Part shown: positions 12,441 through 24,442 of the stretch, piece by piece
How the letters are laid out: every line of letters begins with the position of its first letter
Numbering within the stretch: the first letter of the stretch is position 1
Origin: Eulemur rufifrons
Lineage: Eukaryota > Chordata > Mammalia > Primates > Lemuridae
Assembly: GCF_041146395.1 (NCBI RefSeq)
Contig: NC_090990.1
Coordinates: 41,240,001 to 41,304,000 of the forward strand
Length of the DNA: 64,000 bases
Direction of reading: 5' to 3'
The notes under the pieces: model-generated
Seen by the model: only the letters and a program-made list of their open reading frames with translations
Databases searched by the model: none
What the model was told of the DNA's origin: nothing
Translations under genes and position numbers: made by a program

Positions 12441-15400
12441 TTTTTTTTTTTTTTTTATTGTGGTGAAATATATGTAACATAATATCTTAACCATTTTCAA
12501 GTGCACAGTCTGGTGGTATTAAATACATTCATAATGTTGTACAACTGTCACCACCCTCCATGCCCAGGACTCTTTTATAAAACTCACTCCATACCCATTA
12601 AACAATAACTGTCCCTTGTGCCTACCCCCTCCCCCAGCCCCTGGCAACCACCATTCTACTTTTTCTTTATAAGTCTGACTATTCTAAGTACCTCACATAA
12701 GTGGAACTATATAGCAATTGTCTTTGTCACTAAGACCCTTAGCATGTCTTCAAGGTTCATTCATGTTGTAGCATATACCAGAATTTCCTTCCTTTTTAAG
12801 GCTGACTATTCCATTGCATGTATATACCCACACATTTTGCTTCTCAAATTTTCCCCTTAGCATTGCTTTCACTGTGTTTCATGTTTTAGATGAATAAAAA
12901 TGAAAATACAGCCTGCTAAGTATTTTCTAATTTCCTTGTCATTTCTTCTTTAATCCAGTTGTTTAACAGTGTGGTGTTTAACTCGTGAATTTTCCGGTTT
13001 TACTTTGTTATTGATTTCTAATGATATCTAACTTCATTCTGTTGTGGTTGGAGGAGATATATTGTATGATCTCTTTCCAAATCTATTGAGACTTCATTTG
13101 TGACCTAATATGTGGTCTGTCCTGAAAAATGTTCCATGTGCAGTTGAACGTGTATGCAGCTGCTGCTGTTAGGTGAAGTGGTCTGTATATCTGTTAGGTC
13201 AGGTTGGTTCGTTGGGTTAAGTCCTCTGTTTCATTTTATATGTTATGTCTGATTGTTCTTTTCCATTGGCAGCAGGGTATTGAAGCGTTTAACTATTATT
13301 GTAAAACTGTTTCTCCAACTGTCAGTTTTGGCTTCATGTATATTGATAGTGTGTTATTAGGTACAAAAATGTTTATGTTACATATTCTTGCTGTATTAAA
13401 CCTTGTGTTAATATATAATGTCCTTCTTTGTCTCTTGTAAACTTTTGATTTAAACTCTATTTTGTCTTATATTGGTATAGCCACCCTACTCTCTTTTGGA
13501 TATTCTTTGCAGGGAATTATTTTTCCATCCTTTCACTTTTATTCTAATTGTGTCTTTGGATCTAAAGTGAATCTTTTATGGAGAACATATAGTTGATAAT
13601 GCAGTTCTCTCATTTCTGTCAATCTCTCTTGATTAGGGAGTTTATCCATTTATATCTAAAGTACTTACTGACAAGGAGAGACTTTTGCCATTTTTTTTGT
13701 ATGTGCCTTATGGCTTTTTTTGTTCTTCGTTTCCTGCATTACTGTTTTCTTTTGTGATTTGTTAATTTTTTTGTAGTGAAGTGTTTAAATTGTTTCTCAT
13801 TTCCTCGTGTGTATTTTATAGCTATTTTCTTTATTGTTATACAGGAATTCAACATCAAGTTATAACAGTCTAATTTGAATTTATACCAGTTTAACTTCAA
13901 TGACAAATAGAAACTCTGTTCCTTTAGAGCTCAGTTCCGACCTCTTTGGTTGTTGAATTCAAAACATTACATCTTTATGCATTATGTGCCCCAAAACAAC
14001 TTACTGAAACGCATTAGTCTCTTAAATTATGTAGAAAATAAGATGTCAAGTTATAAACCAAAGTTACAATAGCTTTTAGACTAATTTTTTAGAAATGTAA
14101 ATTTTTATGAAATGTATTCAAATCATGTAGAAAACAAAAAGAGTTACAAACTCTTACAATATTAAGTTTTATAATTGCCCATGTATTTACCTTTATTGAG
14201 ATGTTTATTTCTTTACATGGCTTCAGGTTACCATCTAGTGTCCTTTTATTTCACCCTGCAGGACTACCATGAGCATTTCTTGTAAGGAAGGTCTAGTGGT
14301 AATGAACTCCCTCAGCTTTTGTTTATCTGGAAGTGATCTAACATCTTCCTCACTTTTGAATGACAGTTTTACCAGATGTAAAATTATTGCTTGACAAGAT
14401 TTTGCTTTTTAGCACTTTGAATATATTGGCCCATTTACTTCTGGTCTCCAGAGTTTCTGATGAGAGATCTGCTGATAATTTTATGAGGAGCCCTTGTATG
14501 CAATGAGTCACCCTTTCTTGCTGCATTCCAGATTCTCTGTCTTTTGATAGTTTGATTACAATGTGTGTTGGTGTAGGTCTCTTTGAGTTCATCTTCTTTG
14601 GAGATTTCTGAGCTTCTTGGATGTTTATGCTTGTATCTTTCATTAAATTTGGGAAGTTTTTCAGTCATTGTTTCTTCAAGTAGTCTCTCTGCTCCTTTTT
14701 TTCCTCTCTCTCTCTCCTCCTTTGGGACTCCCACAATGCATATGTCGATCTGGTTGATGGAGTCCCACAGGTCCCTTTCACTATGTTCACTTTTCTACAA
14801 TCTTTTTTCTCTTCCTTGGAGTTCATAATTTCCATTGTCCTATGTTCAAAAGTTCACCAATTCTTTAGTTTACCTGCTGAAATCTGCCTTTGGATTCCTC
14901 CAGTGATATTTTCATTTCAGTTATTCTTTTTGCCTCCAGAATTTTTTTAGTTTCATTCTAGGCTTTCTACCTCTTTATTAATATTTTGATTTTGTTCAAT
15001 ATATATTTTCTTGATTTTTCTCCAGATCTTCATTTAGGTTTCTTTGAACATCTTTAAGACAGTCGTTTTAAAGTATTTGTCTTGTAGATCTGCCATCAGT
15101 TTTTTGGTTTTTATTTTTGGACAGTTTGTTGATTTTTCTTCTTTGGGCCATAATTTTCTGTTTCTTTGTATGCCTTATTTTTTGTTGGAAAATGGACATC
15201 TGAATCTAATAATGTAGTAATTCTGGAAGTCAAATTCTCCTACTTCTGCAGGATTTGCTGGGTTTTGTTATTTTGCATTTATCATTTATTTTATTGCCAT
15301 AGGCTGTCTCTGTGCCAACAACAAGGATCAGCCTGAGGTATAAACTTAAGGTCTTCATAGGTCTTTTCTGAGCCCATACCTTTCCCTGGGTATGCACACT

Positions 15401-15937
15401 TTCTAATTTTCTCCATATATGTAGTTGCTTTTGAACGTCCTAGTCCTTAAAGTCTGGTTCCCCAAAAGGGAAAAAGACAAAAGAGGAAAGAGAAGGGGTA
15501 CTGACCCTTTAAATCCCCAGAAGTCACTTCACCCCAAGTGGAAGGTGCTTGTAACATGAAAGAAGGTATAACAACAATGGCCACTGACCCCTTTGTCTGC
15601 ACCTCTGATCAGAAGCAGAAATTAGCAGTCAGGCCACAGACCCCTGCTATTTGGAGCACAGGGTCTCACCGCCCTCCTACCCATCTTTCACAAGCTGTGA
15701 GTAGGTTACTCCAGGAACACGTGCACAGCTGCCTGTCACTTCTCTGAGGTGGGGATGGGTACTGTCCCAAGAGCTAAAATGGCTGCAATTTACCATCCAA
15801 GCTTTCCCCTGAAAGTTGCAAGCCTTCAATATACTTCAGAGTTCCAAAATAGTTGCATCAGACAGACACCTGCCAGTGCAATTATTGTCTAGATGAGGAG
15901 ACGGATTCCTGACGCTTCCTTACTCCACCATCTCCCC
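12441..15937 (-). mobile_element. Old L1, both termini present, ORF2 largely deleted, antisense
   Basis: The 3' end is at left: T16 at 12441-12456, then the complement of an old L1 3'UTR ('attgtggtgaaatatatg', 'cctggcaaccaccattctac'). Next come about 12.9-14.1 kb resembling the ORF2 endonuclease part, ORF1 at about 14.25-15.3 kb, and a 5'UTR ending at 'cttactccaccatctcccc' (15919-15937), the complement of the ggggagatgg-type L1 start. Only about 1.2 kb of ORF2-like sequence remains, so the reverse-transcriptase portion is missing. Flanks 12419-12437 and 15938-15955 are weakly alike, perhaps a worn target-site duplication. Confidence 0.8.
14250..15300 (-). pseudogene. L1 ORF1 (RNA-binding protein) fossil
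   Basis: L1 ORF1p is a trimeric RNA-binding chaperone needed for retrotransposition. Two overlapping minus-strand frames (14350-14643 and 14435-14734) together carry its C-terminal RNA-binding region. Recognisable words are NIQEAQKSPKKMNSKRPTPT, HIVIKLSKD and LIKLSADLSSETLETRSKW, followed by NIFKVLK. The switch between frames shows at least one frameshift, and the N-terminal coiled-coil part (about 14.75-15.3 kb) is broken. This identifies the parent element as L1 and fixes its orientation. Not functional. Confidence 0.8.
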
Positions 15938-15949
15938 AAAATCTTCTTG

Positions 15950-16680
15950 TCCTTGGGTTGGTTTTATACAAATTATTTTAATTTTTGACACTGAGATATT
16001 CCAAAGGAAAGGAACTAGCATAGGTCTTAAGCCCCAAAATGAGTGTGAAGTTCACAGAAGCAGCCTGTGTTTTTAATGTTTCTATATTTGAATTCCTTTC
16101 TGTAATTCAAGGAAGCTGCCACCAGGTTGATAATGATACTAACACTTTAATTCTGTAGCTTGTTAGCAAAGAAAAAAAAAATTTCTAATTATATTCTAAC
16201 TTAAAAAAAATGAACTTTATCAGAGTTGATAAAGTTTGTCATAAAACAGAAAGCCTTCAACACCAAACAATTCTGTTGATTTTATTTTTCAATAAATCCT
16301 TCTAATCATTACCTATAAATTTTACCAAGCTATTAAAAATATTTAAAAATTTGACCTAACCATTTATCATTTTTGTTAAAAATATAATCCAGAATATGTT
16401 TGATAATTGCATTTTGTTCTACATTGTTCCATTTTAATTTCTGTAATATCTATTCTTAGTTGGTAAATAAATTGAAAGTTTTATCAGAATTTTTGCAAAA
16501 TATAAATGTAGATGTACCAAGTCTCATTTTCATTATTAAGTTATCTATGATCAAGAGGAAAAATGAGGGACTTAAGGATAGCTGAGTAGATGCATCTGGT
16601 ACTTGCCCTCTTCTTCCACTGAGAGGAACCAAAATATTAAAGCAAGTAGATAGATAATCACACTGTGAATAGATCATTTA
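15950..16680. other. AT-rich, no feature recognised
   Basis: Strongly AT-rich, with short A runs near 16166-16210. A 73-codon minus-strand ORF (16456-16677) shows no domain. Confidence 0.45.
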
Positions 16681-16683
16681 AGA

Positions 16684-17094
16684 CAGTGGTTTCTAACATT
16701 TTTGGCACTAGGGACCAGTTTTTTCATGGAAGACAATTTTTCCATGGACCAAGGGTAGGGAGGATGGTTTCAGGATGATTCAATAAGCACATTACATCTA
16801 TTGTGGACTTTATTTCTATTATTACTACAATCTATAAGATATAATGAAATAATTATACATCTCACCATAATGCAGAATTAGTGGGAGCCCTGAGCTTGTT
16901 TTCCTGTCCCACATGGGGGTGATGGGAGACAGTGACTGATCTGACAGGAGGCGGAGCTCAGGAGGTGATGTGAGCCATGGGGATCGGCTGGAAACACAGA
17001 TGAAGCTCACTCCTGGCTTGCCTGCTGCTCACCTCCTGCTGTGCGGCCCAGTTTCTAATAGGCCATGGCCCAGTACCAGGGCTGGGGACCCCGG
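16684..17094 (+). mobile_element. Non-autonomous hAT DNA transposon
   Basis: Runs from 'cagtggtttctaacattttt' to 'ggctggggaccccgg', with 'gggaccagttttttcatgg', 'ttccatggaccaagg', 'ggaggcggagctcagg' and 'ctcctgctgtgcggcccag' inside. This is a very common mammalian DNA-transposon consensus whose family name I do not assert. The 8-bp words atttaaga (16676-16683) and atttgaga (17095-17102) match at 7 of 8 positions. That is the duplication length of hAT transposons and fixes the ends. No transposase ORF. Confidence 0.8.
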
Positions 17095-17099
17095 ATTTG

Positions 17100-17994
17100 A
17101 GAGAACACTGGAATTCAACAGGGAGGTGGATGACAGGAAGCACCAAAAGCCAGGGAAGGAGAAGGAAGTGAGGTAGCCTGTTTGGCAGAGATTGGTGAGG
17201 CTCCCTAATGTGAGGAGGAGGTAAGTGAGAGACCCCCAGCAGTCCACATTCCCACCATGGAATCCTTCAATTCTAGCCATGGCAGAGCCCTCTGACAACT
17301 GCAGGCCCCAGGGTAACATCAGGAGCTCCATGAACACTCTCACAGGCATGGTCTAGAGGAAGCTCATGCTGGTCCCACAGACGCCTGAGGCCTAAGCAGC
17401 TACAGCATGGTGGCATTTTGAAAGCCCAGCCCACACTGCATCATGTCCTGCCCTACTCCTGGGGCTGAGTTGAGAGCCAGGAGCACAAAAGTGGCTGCAT
17501 ATTTTCACATGCTCCAAGGACACATTCCACTGCCCACAACTGCTGCTGCTGCTGCTGCAAAATGCTGTGAACCAAAGTACAAGCAAATGTACGGCTACTC
17601 CCTACGGCTGCTCCTAGGGAAAGCAACCCTCCCTTCCCCTCAGTAGCAGGGACGCCATGCAGCTACTGCCACTCCCATCTGAGCATTCTGCTGGTGGCCT
17701 GGGGATCACCCCACCCCTTCCTACCATAGCCATCTAAGCACATACCTCCCCAGGGGGCCTGAGGGCACAGCCCACCCTGGCTCTGATAGTCCCAGCAGCC
17801 GAGAACACCATCTAGGGGCCTGGGGGTGACCCAGCCCAGTACACCACCAGTGGCACCTGTGCACTCTTTCTGAGGTCTGAGGTCAGACCCAGTCAACCTG
17901 CTGTGGCTACCACCGTGCTAGCACCACCACCTACACATGCCACCCGCAGGTCTGGAAGCCAGCCCGCCCAATGGGCTGCAGCCACCACCAATCC
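17100..17994 (+). mobile_element. GC-rich block resembling an L1 5'UTR
   Basis: Unlike its AT-rich surroundings, this block is C/G-rich, with repeated phrases such as 'ggcctggggatcacccca' and 'ggcctgggggtgaccc'. It also carries a (CTG)6 tract at 17540-17558. The style matches promoter-bearing 5'UTRs of old primate L1 families, but no ORF1 follows, and a separate L1 copy was inserted directly behind it. It could instead be unique GC-rich DNA. Confidence 0.4.
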
Positions 17995-18006
17995 AGAAAT
18001 AAAGTC

Positions 18007-19583
18007 CTGTATTTAAGCCAACTGATCTTTGACAAAGCCAATAAGAACATACCACTGGGGAGAGGATACCCTCTTCAATGAATGGTGCTGGAAAAATTGG
18101 ATCATCATATGAAGAGTGAAACTAGACCCCTCTTCCCTTACTATACAAAGATCAACCCAGCAGGGGTGAGGAACCTGAGGCCTTGTGCTTTCAAGATTGT
18201 TCTTTTTTTAAGCATCAAAAGAGGCAAGGAAATCATCTTTCTCTCCTGTACCTCTTTTAATAAAAGGATTTGTTCTATAAAATTTGTATTCAGTCAAAAG
18301 GCCACACTTAAGGATCTAGAAGGCCACATGTGGACTTAAGGCTGCAGGTTCCCCACCCCTACATGGCCAAGACCTCAAAAACACAGGCAACAAAAACAGA
18401 CAAATGGGACTATATTAAACTAAGAAGCTTACGGTTTAACAAGAAAGCAAGCAAAGGAAACAATCAGCAGTAAAGAGACAACCTCTTGAATGTCAGAAAA
18501 TACTTGCAAACTACTCATCCGACAAGGGACTAATATCCAGAATATACAAGGAACTCCACTCAAAAGTAAAAAAAAAAAATAATCCTATTAAAAAGTGGGC
18601 AAACGGCATGAAAAGACATTTCTTAAAAGACATACAATTATCCAACAGGTATATGACAAATGCTCAACACATTGTTAATCAAGGAAATGCAAATCAAAAC
18701 CACAATGAAATATTGTCTTACCCCAGATAGACTGGCTATTGTTAAAAAGAAAAAGACAAAAAAAAAAAAAAAAACCCCAAACCACAGATACTGGTGAGGA
18801 TGCGGAAAAAAGGGAACCCTTATACATTTTTTATGGGAATATAAATTAGTAGTACAGCCACTATGACAAACAGTATGAAGATCTACTCAATAAAACTAAA
18901 ACTACCTTAAGATCCAGCAATCCTACTATCCTACTACTGGGCATTTATCTAAAATGAAAAAAAGTCAATATGTCTAAGGGATACATGCACTCCCATGTTT
19001 ACTGCAGTACTATTCACAATAGCAAAGATACTGAATCAACCTAAGTGTCTATCAGTGAATGAATGGATACTATTCAACCATAAAAAGAATGAAATCATGT
19101 CACTTGTGGCAACACAGATGGAACTGGAGGTCATCATGTTAAATGAAATAAGCCAGACATAGAAAGATATCATATGTTCTCACTCATATGTGGGAGCTAC
19201 AAAAGTTGATTGCACAGAGGTAGAAGAAAAGTGGAATGTCATAGACCAAAGACTTGGGAGGGTGTACGGGTGGGTGAGGAGGACGAAGAGAGGTTGGTTA
19301 ATGGGTACAAACAAACAAAAGAAATAAGTTCTAATGTTTGATTACCAGGGTAGGGTGACTGTAGTTAACAATGTATTATATTTTTTAAAATGCTAGGAGA
19401 GGACTTTAAATGTACCCAACATATTAATAGAAATAATAAATTCTCAGGTAATTAACACCTTAAATTCCCTGACTTTAACATTACAAATTCTATGCATGTA
19501 ACAAAATTTCACATGTACCCCATAAATATATGCAAATAGTGTATCAAAAAATGAAATATAGATAACAAAAATTTTAAAATAAA
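18007..19583 (+). mobile_element. 5'-truncated L1 with target-site duplication
   Basis: Sense L1: the ORF2 3' end ('actgatctttgacaaagcc', 'ttcaatgaatggtgctgg', 'atgggactatattaaac', 'actaatatccagaatatac', 'atgaaataagccagacatag'), then a 3'UTR and an A-rich tail. The 12-bp word agaaataaagtc lies immediately before it (17995-18006) and after it (19584-19595), a perfect target-site duplication. The coding part is broken by stops, an A18-type run near 18758-18775 and a nested DNA transposon (18161-18361). Confidence 0.9.
18161..18361. mobile_element. MER30-like hAT non-autonomous element nested in L1
   Basis: A 200-bp block begins 'caggggtgaggaacctgagg' and ends 'gctgcaggttccccacccct', giving inverted terminal repeats of about 22 bp with few mismatches. 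Inside is a near-palindromic middle with 'aaaaggatttgttctataaa'. It interrupts L1 ORF2 text between 'acaaagatcaaccca' and 'catggccaagacctc'. The MER30 name is from memory. No clear 8-bp duplication is visible, so some flank was lost. Confidence 0.7.
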
Positions 19584-19599
19584 AGAAATAAAGTCATGA

Positions 19600-20385
19600 A
19601 AACTTGAAAAAGACAGCCAGGAAAACAGGAGAGCTTGGGAATATGAGTTACCAGGCAGTATTACAATAAGTGGTACACAATTTTGAAATTTATGAATTGC
19701 ATGGTTTTACATATACCCTTTTATATATATAATAAAAGATGTGACATATTAGTCTTACCCAATGGAGGATTAATTAATGGAATTAGTTAATATGTAGAAT
19801 TCATCCCATTCAAAAAATAAGTTATCTATAGTCAAGTTTTTCTAAGATTTCGGAAGAATATTTCCTTTATTTTTATTTTGAAGACTTTTTCATAACTGTT
19901 TATCCACTCTATCAAATATTCAGCATAGATTCTTGTGCATAGATTCTTATGTTCAGTAAAGCTTGGTATTACAGACTCAGAGGCAACTTTTTAGTCTTCT
20001 TTAGCATAAACTATCTTTGAATGACAATGGCTTCATTTAACCTATCAGGAAGATGAGATACATTTTTTTCTTTCAGACCTGCATGTAACACCTGCATTAT
20101 CAGTGCAGTAAGAGTAATGGAATACTATGTGACTGATATAGGTGATCTAATTTCATACTTGGAAGTCTGAAGTAGGTGTTATCTTCAGTTTATACAAGGA
20201 AATAGAAGGACTTTCAGTAAGTGTAATCAAAGAAGTTGGTGATTTCCTTCTACAAAAAAAGTAGATAATTGGAAAAAAATTGTCAAAAGTAATTATTTCA
20301 GGACATTAGGAATTGACTAAAGGCAAATAAAAAATTAAGATGGATTATTTTTGAAAAACTGCTAAAGCTTTTGGTAAGAATGACA
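19600..20385. other. AT-rich, no feature recognised
   Basis: No repeat or ORF assigned. Sequence after 19596 continues the pre-insertion flank of the L1 at 18007-19583. Confidence 0.4.
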
Positions 20386-20389
20386 GGAC

Positions 20390-22705
20390 TCTAGTATTCT
20401 TTCGGGGGGCTTCTCCCTTTCTCCCTCCACCAGATGACTGAGAGGAACAGCTTTGTCAGCCTGGGATTGACTGCAAAATCCAGCAACTTTACAGCCAGAA
20501 GCAATGGATTCAATTTGGGACAGGAAGGAAAAACTTGATTTTGCTAGCTAAAATGGCAGACTTAATTGGGAATAGATGGGAAAACCCCATAGCCTTGAAA
20601 GACCAAGATTGCCATTCCAATTTGGGATAGGTGGCAGACCAGTCAGAAACTTTATGGAGACATTGTGGAAAGGAGAAAGCCAAGGAAAGCCCAAGTGAAA
20701 CTTTTCCATGCTTTTCTGTTGTCTAGAAAGCTCACATATATGTGAATTCACAAAAGATCTTGGGAAAAAAGTGAAGGGCAAGGGAGATTTGAGAATTGCC
20801 TGAAACTTTGAGCATATTCCCCAACCCATGTAGAACTGGGAGGAGATGCAATAATCCAGATGTTAGATTTCCCAGACAAGAACTTCAAAGCAGTCTTTAC
20901 AGATATGCTTAGTATTTGAAGTGAAGTATGTTCAACGAATTAAAGAAAAATATCTTAGCAATAAGTCAAACAGAATCTAATGGAAAATATATTGAAAAAA
21001 AATCAAATGAAAATTCTGAACAGTAATTGAAATTATGTTACTATGACTAGTAACTATAATTAAAGGTAAAATAAGTTTGAAAAATCACCAGATATCCCCA
21101 ACAGTATAGTTGAGAGTATAGAGAAAAATCAATGAACTTGAAGATAAATAGAAATGATCCAAAGTGAATAGAGAAGAAAAATTAGAGAAAAAATGAGCAT
21201 AGTCTCATATTTGTGGGAAAACATGTATTCTAATATATGTACAACAGAGATATAGAAGGATATAGAAAGAAAAAATTAAACTATTTTTAATGAAAATCAG
21301 TAACCTAGAGATCCAAAAAGTTCAATGAACTCAAGTAGGCTAAACATGAAGATAATCATACCTAGACACAACACAGTCAAATTGTTGAAAGTCAAAGAAA
21401 AATCTTGAAGGCAGAAAGATCACATACAAAAAAGAAAATAATACAGCTCAGGCTACAATGGAGTCTAGGAAGTGGGATGAGTTATTCAATATGTGGAAAG
21501 AAACTATCAAAAATTTTGTACCCAGCAAAATTATTCAAAATGGTAGTAAAATAAACAAAAACTGAGGGAATTCATTGCCAGCATACTTGGCCTACAAGAA
21601 AGTCTATCAGGTTGATAGGAGATGATACTGTGCGGTAACTTGGATCTACAGGAAGTAATGGAAAGCTCTAGAATACACACAATGTTACTCTATCTCTTAA
21701 TTTCTTTAAAAAGACATACGAAATAACTATAGTTCCGTATAACTGGGTTTATAGCACATAAAATTGTATGTATGACAATTATTGGCACAAAGTAGGGAGA
21801 AGGAAATGGAGAAACACTGGTTTAAACTTGATATCTTTTGTTGGAATAAAATCAGTATTGTGATGTTATAGATAAATATTAAGATCTCTAGAGCAATTCC
21901 TAAAAAATACTTGAAAAATATAGTTAAAACAGAGTAATTAACACAGTATACTAAAATGTTTACATAACAAGAGAAGACAAAGAGGGGGAGGGGAACAAAT
22001 GGCAAAGTGGTAGACATAAATCTATCCATATTGATAACTGTAAGCATGAATGGGCTTAGTACTTTAATCAAATGACAGATTGTCAGACTTGATGAGTATG
22101 CAAGATCTGCCTTTAAATCTTGGATTTAAAGACACAACCAGGCACGGTGGCTCATGCCTGTAATCCTAGCAATCTGGGAGGCCGAGGCAGGAGAATCACT
22201 TGAGCTCAGGAGTTCGAGACCAGCAAGAGGGAGACCCCATCTCTACTAAAAATAGAAACAAAAAAATTAGCCGGGCGTGGTGGCTCATGCCTGTAGTTCC
22301 AGCCACTCAGGAGGCTGAGGCAGGAGGATCGCTTAAGCCCAGGAGTTTGAGGTTGCTGTGAGTTAGGCTGACGCCACGACACTTTAGTCTGGGCAACAGA
22401 GTGAGACTGTCTCCAAAAAAATAAATAAATAAAAAATAAAGACACAAGTTGATATTTATTAAAAAAGAAAAAAACAAACCATGCAAATAACCATAAAAGT
22501 TGAAATGGCTTTATTTTTATCAAAGAACATAGACTTTAAGAAATATTGCTAAAGATGATGAGGATAAGTTCATAATGATAAAAACACTAACACATCAGGA
22601 AGCTATAACGGCTATACATATGCACCTAAAAACAGAACCCCAAAATACACTTTAAGACTGACTGAATTGAAAGGGGAAATAGATAATTGAAAAAATTATA
22701 GTCAG
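20390..22705 (+). mobile_element. Old L1 (5'UTR, ORF1, start of ORF2), sense, interrupted by Alu
   Basis: The order follows an old L1 or HAL1: 5'UTR-like text to about 20.83 kb, then 'ggaggagatgcaataatccag' (in pieces) and 'aagaacttcaaagcagtc' of ORF1. Further ORF1 words are 'tcaatgaacttgaag', 'cctagacacaacacagtcaa' and 'tttgtacccagcaaaattattc'. After the Alu come endonuclease-region words such as 'aacatagactttaag' and 'tatacatatgcacctaaaaac'. All frames are broken. The 3' half of ORF2 is absent, and the next repeat abuts at about 22709. Confidence 0.75.
22138..22436 (+). mobile_element. Alu SINE (strepsirrhine type), sense
   Basis: A dimeric Alu from 'aggcacggtggctcatgcc' to 'ctgggcaacagagtgagac' with an A-rich (aaat)n tail. 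The right arm contains 'gagttaggctgacgccacga', the strepsirrhine signature. An 11-bp duplication, taaagacacaa, lies at 22127-22137 and 22437-22447. It inserted into the older L1, since L1 text resumes after it. Confidence 0.95.
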
Positions 22706-22708
22706 ATT

Positions 22709-23175
22709 AGTTAGGGTTCACTAGAGAAGCAGAAACAATAGGAGATATATATCTCACACACAAACGTATACATACACACACCTGATGTATGTACGTATAC
22801 ACACATGTATATACATGTATTTGTTATAAGGAATTGGCTCATGTGATTAAGGAGGCTGAGAAGTCTCCACATCTGCAGTTGGCAAGATGGAGACCCAGGA
22901 GAGCTGATGGTGTATGTAAGCTCCAGGATGAGGGCAGGAACAGCGTTTCAGTACAATAGGCAGGCGGGCAAAGCTTCCTCTTAGCCTTTTGGTTCCCTAC
23001 AGACCTTCAGTTGATTGAATGAGGAACTGGGGAAGGCAATCTGTTTTACTCAGTCTACCAATTCACATGTTAATCACATTCAGAATTCCCCACACAGACA
23101 TACCCAGAACAATGTTTAACCAAATATTTGGGGCATCCCATGGCCTAGTCAAATTAACACATAAAATTATCACAG
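22709..23175. mobile_element. About 470-bp LTR-like interspersed repeat
   Basis: Starts 'gttagggttcactagagaag', runs through an AT/CA dinucleotide-rich stretch (22745-22825), 'gaattggctcatgtgatt', 'ggaggctgagaagtctcc' and 'aattcacatgttaatcac', and ends 'agtcaaattaacacataaaa'. This order is a very common mammalian repeat that I recognise but cannot name with confidence. Confidence 0.6.
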
Positions 23176-23639
23176 ATTCCAATAATCTTCTTTCAGTTGA
23201 TATAATGGCTAGAAAATTAATAAAGATATAGAGGATTTGAACAACACAATCAATTTGATCTGACATTTCCTTTTATTAGCTACCAGATGTGTCCCATATA
23301 AGAGGGTCAGCCTGGCCTAAATGCGCATGGAGGAGATGACAGGGCTACCAGGTAGGATCCTGCCAGTAACTTAGAGTAACTATCAGTGACTGGTTGTACT
23401 CTAAGAATGAGAGCTAGGCACAAGGCTAAGTAATGTGGCTTATACTTATTTTAGTGATCAAGGCCACATCTTGTACAGCACCTCTGAATGGCATCAGAAG
23501 CTAGGCTGACTTGAATACCTCAATCTGAAGACCTAAATCACTTATGGTAGGTGATATCATGATTATTCACTCCCCCTCTTATAAATTACACATATCTACC
23601 TCCTTGTAAAGGATGATACATATCTACTTGCTACCATGG

Positions 23640-23815
23640 ACTTGCAGTGCTTCCCTATGGGAGTAGAATTCCCGGCAACACATGCTTGGCCATGTGATTT
23701 GGTTTAGGCAATGGAATGTGACAGAAAGTGACATAGTTATGCACATGCAGGAACTGTAAGTGCCATCCTGTGGTTCGGTATTTGTTCACTTATCTCTGCC
23801 ACAAGAATGCCAAGT
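23640..23815. mobile_element. Possible old interspersed repeat fragment
   Basis: 'ggccatgtgatttggtttag' followed by 'gcaatggaatgtgacag' resembles a phrase found in ancient mammalian repeats. Family unassigned. The surrounding 23.2-25.6 kb otherwise shows no recognisable feature, apart from a possible repeat end at 24400-24442 ('gttggtttctatttgcaac'). Confidence 0.35.
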
Positions 23816-24442
23816 CCTAGTTAGGGTCTGCTTCTTCAGTTTGGATCCCAGAATAAGACAATGTGATAAAACAAAGTTGCAGCTGACCCATAACCTGGAA
23901 TGAAGCCAGAGCTTATTTGAAGCCAGCATGTATTGTGAGGATAAGGTAAGTTTTGTAACCACTGAGGTATCACAGAATAACCTAGTGAAAAATGACTGAT
24001 AAACCTTGACACTGAACATCTCAATTGACGCCACTACCCCAGTGTGGTAGACACGTGCTGGAATATCTTCCCAGTCACTTTTCTCTGTTGCAGAAGAGGG
24101 TTAGGTTAGGGCTGTGACAACCATATTGATATCATATCTGTACAGCATCCTTTGGCTGTAGCTAGCCCAAATGCACCAAATTCTCTTCTTTGAGAATTTT
24201 ATCCAAGGCCTGGAGCCTAGAAACTGGGAGTCAATTAATATACATTGAAAAGCTTCCAGCAAAGGCCTATAAACTCCTGCTGGTCCCTAGAGAAATTCTT
24301 GTTCTTGTCCCATTCTGTTGCTTTATTAATTTCTTTTGGATTTCATATGATATCCCAGTATCCTTCCAAAAAAAGCTGCTTTTAAACACTAAGCCAGTGC
24401 TAGTTGGTTTCTATTTGCAACTAAAAGAACCTTAACTAATAC

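Noticed and set aside
12419..15955. Target-site duplication for the antisense L1
   Set aside because: The flanks share only about 12 of 17 positions, too weak to claim.
17540..17558. (CTG)6 tract as a disease-type expandable repeat
   Set aside because: Only six units, not in a recognised gene.
22206..22523. 105-codon minus-strand ORF
   Set aside because: Lies across the second Alu and its tail; Alu-derived.
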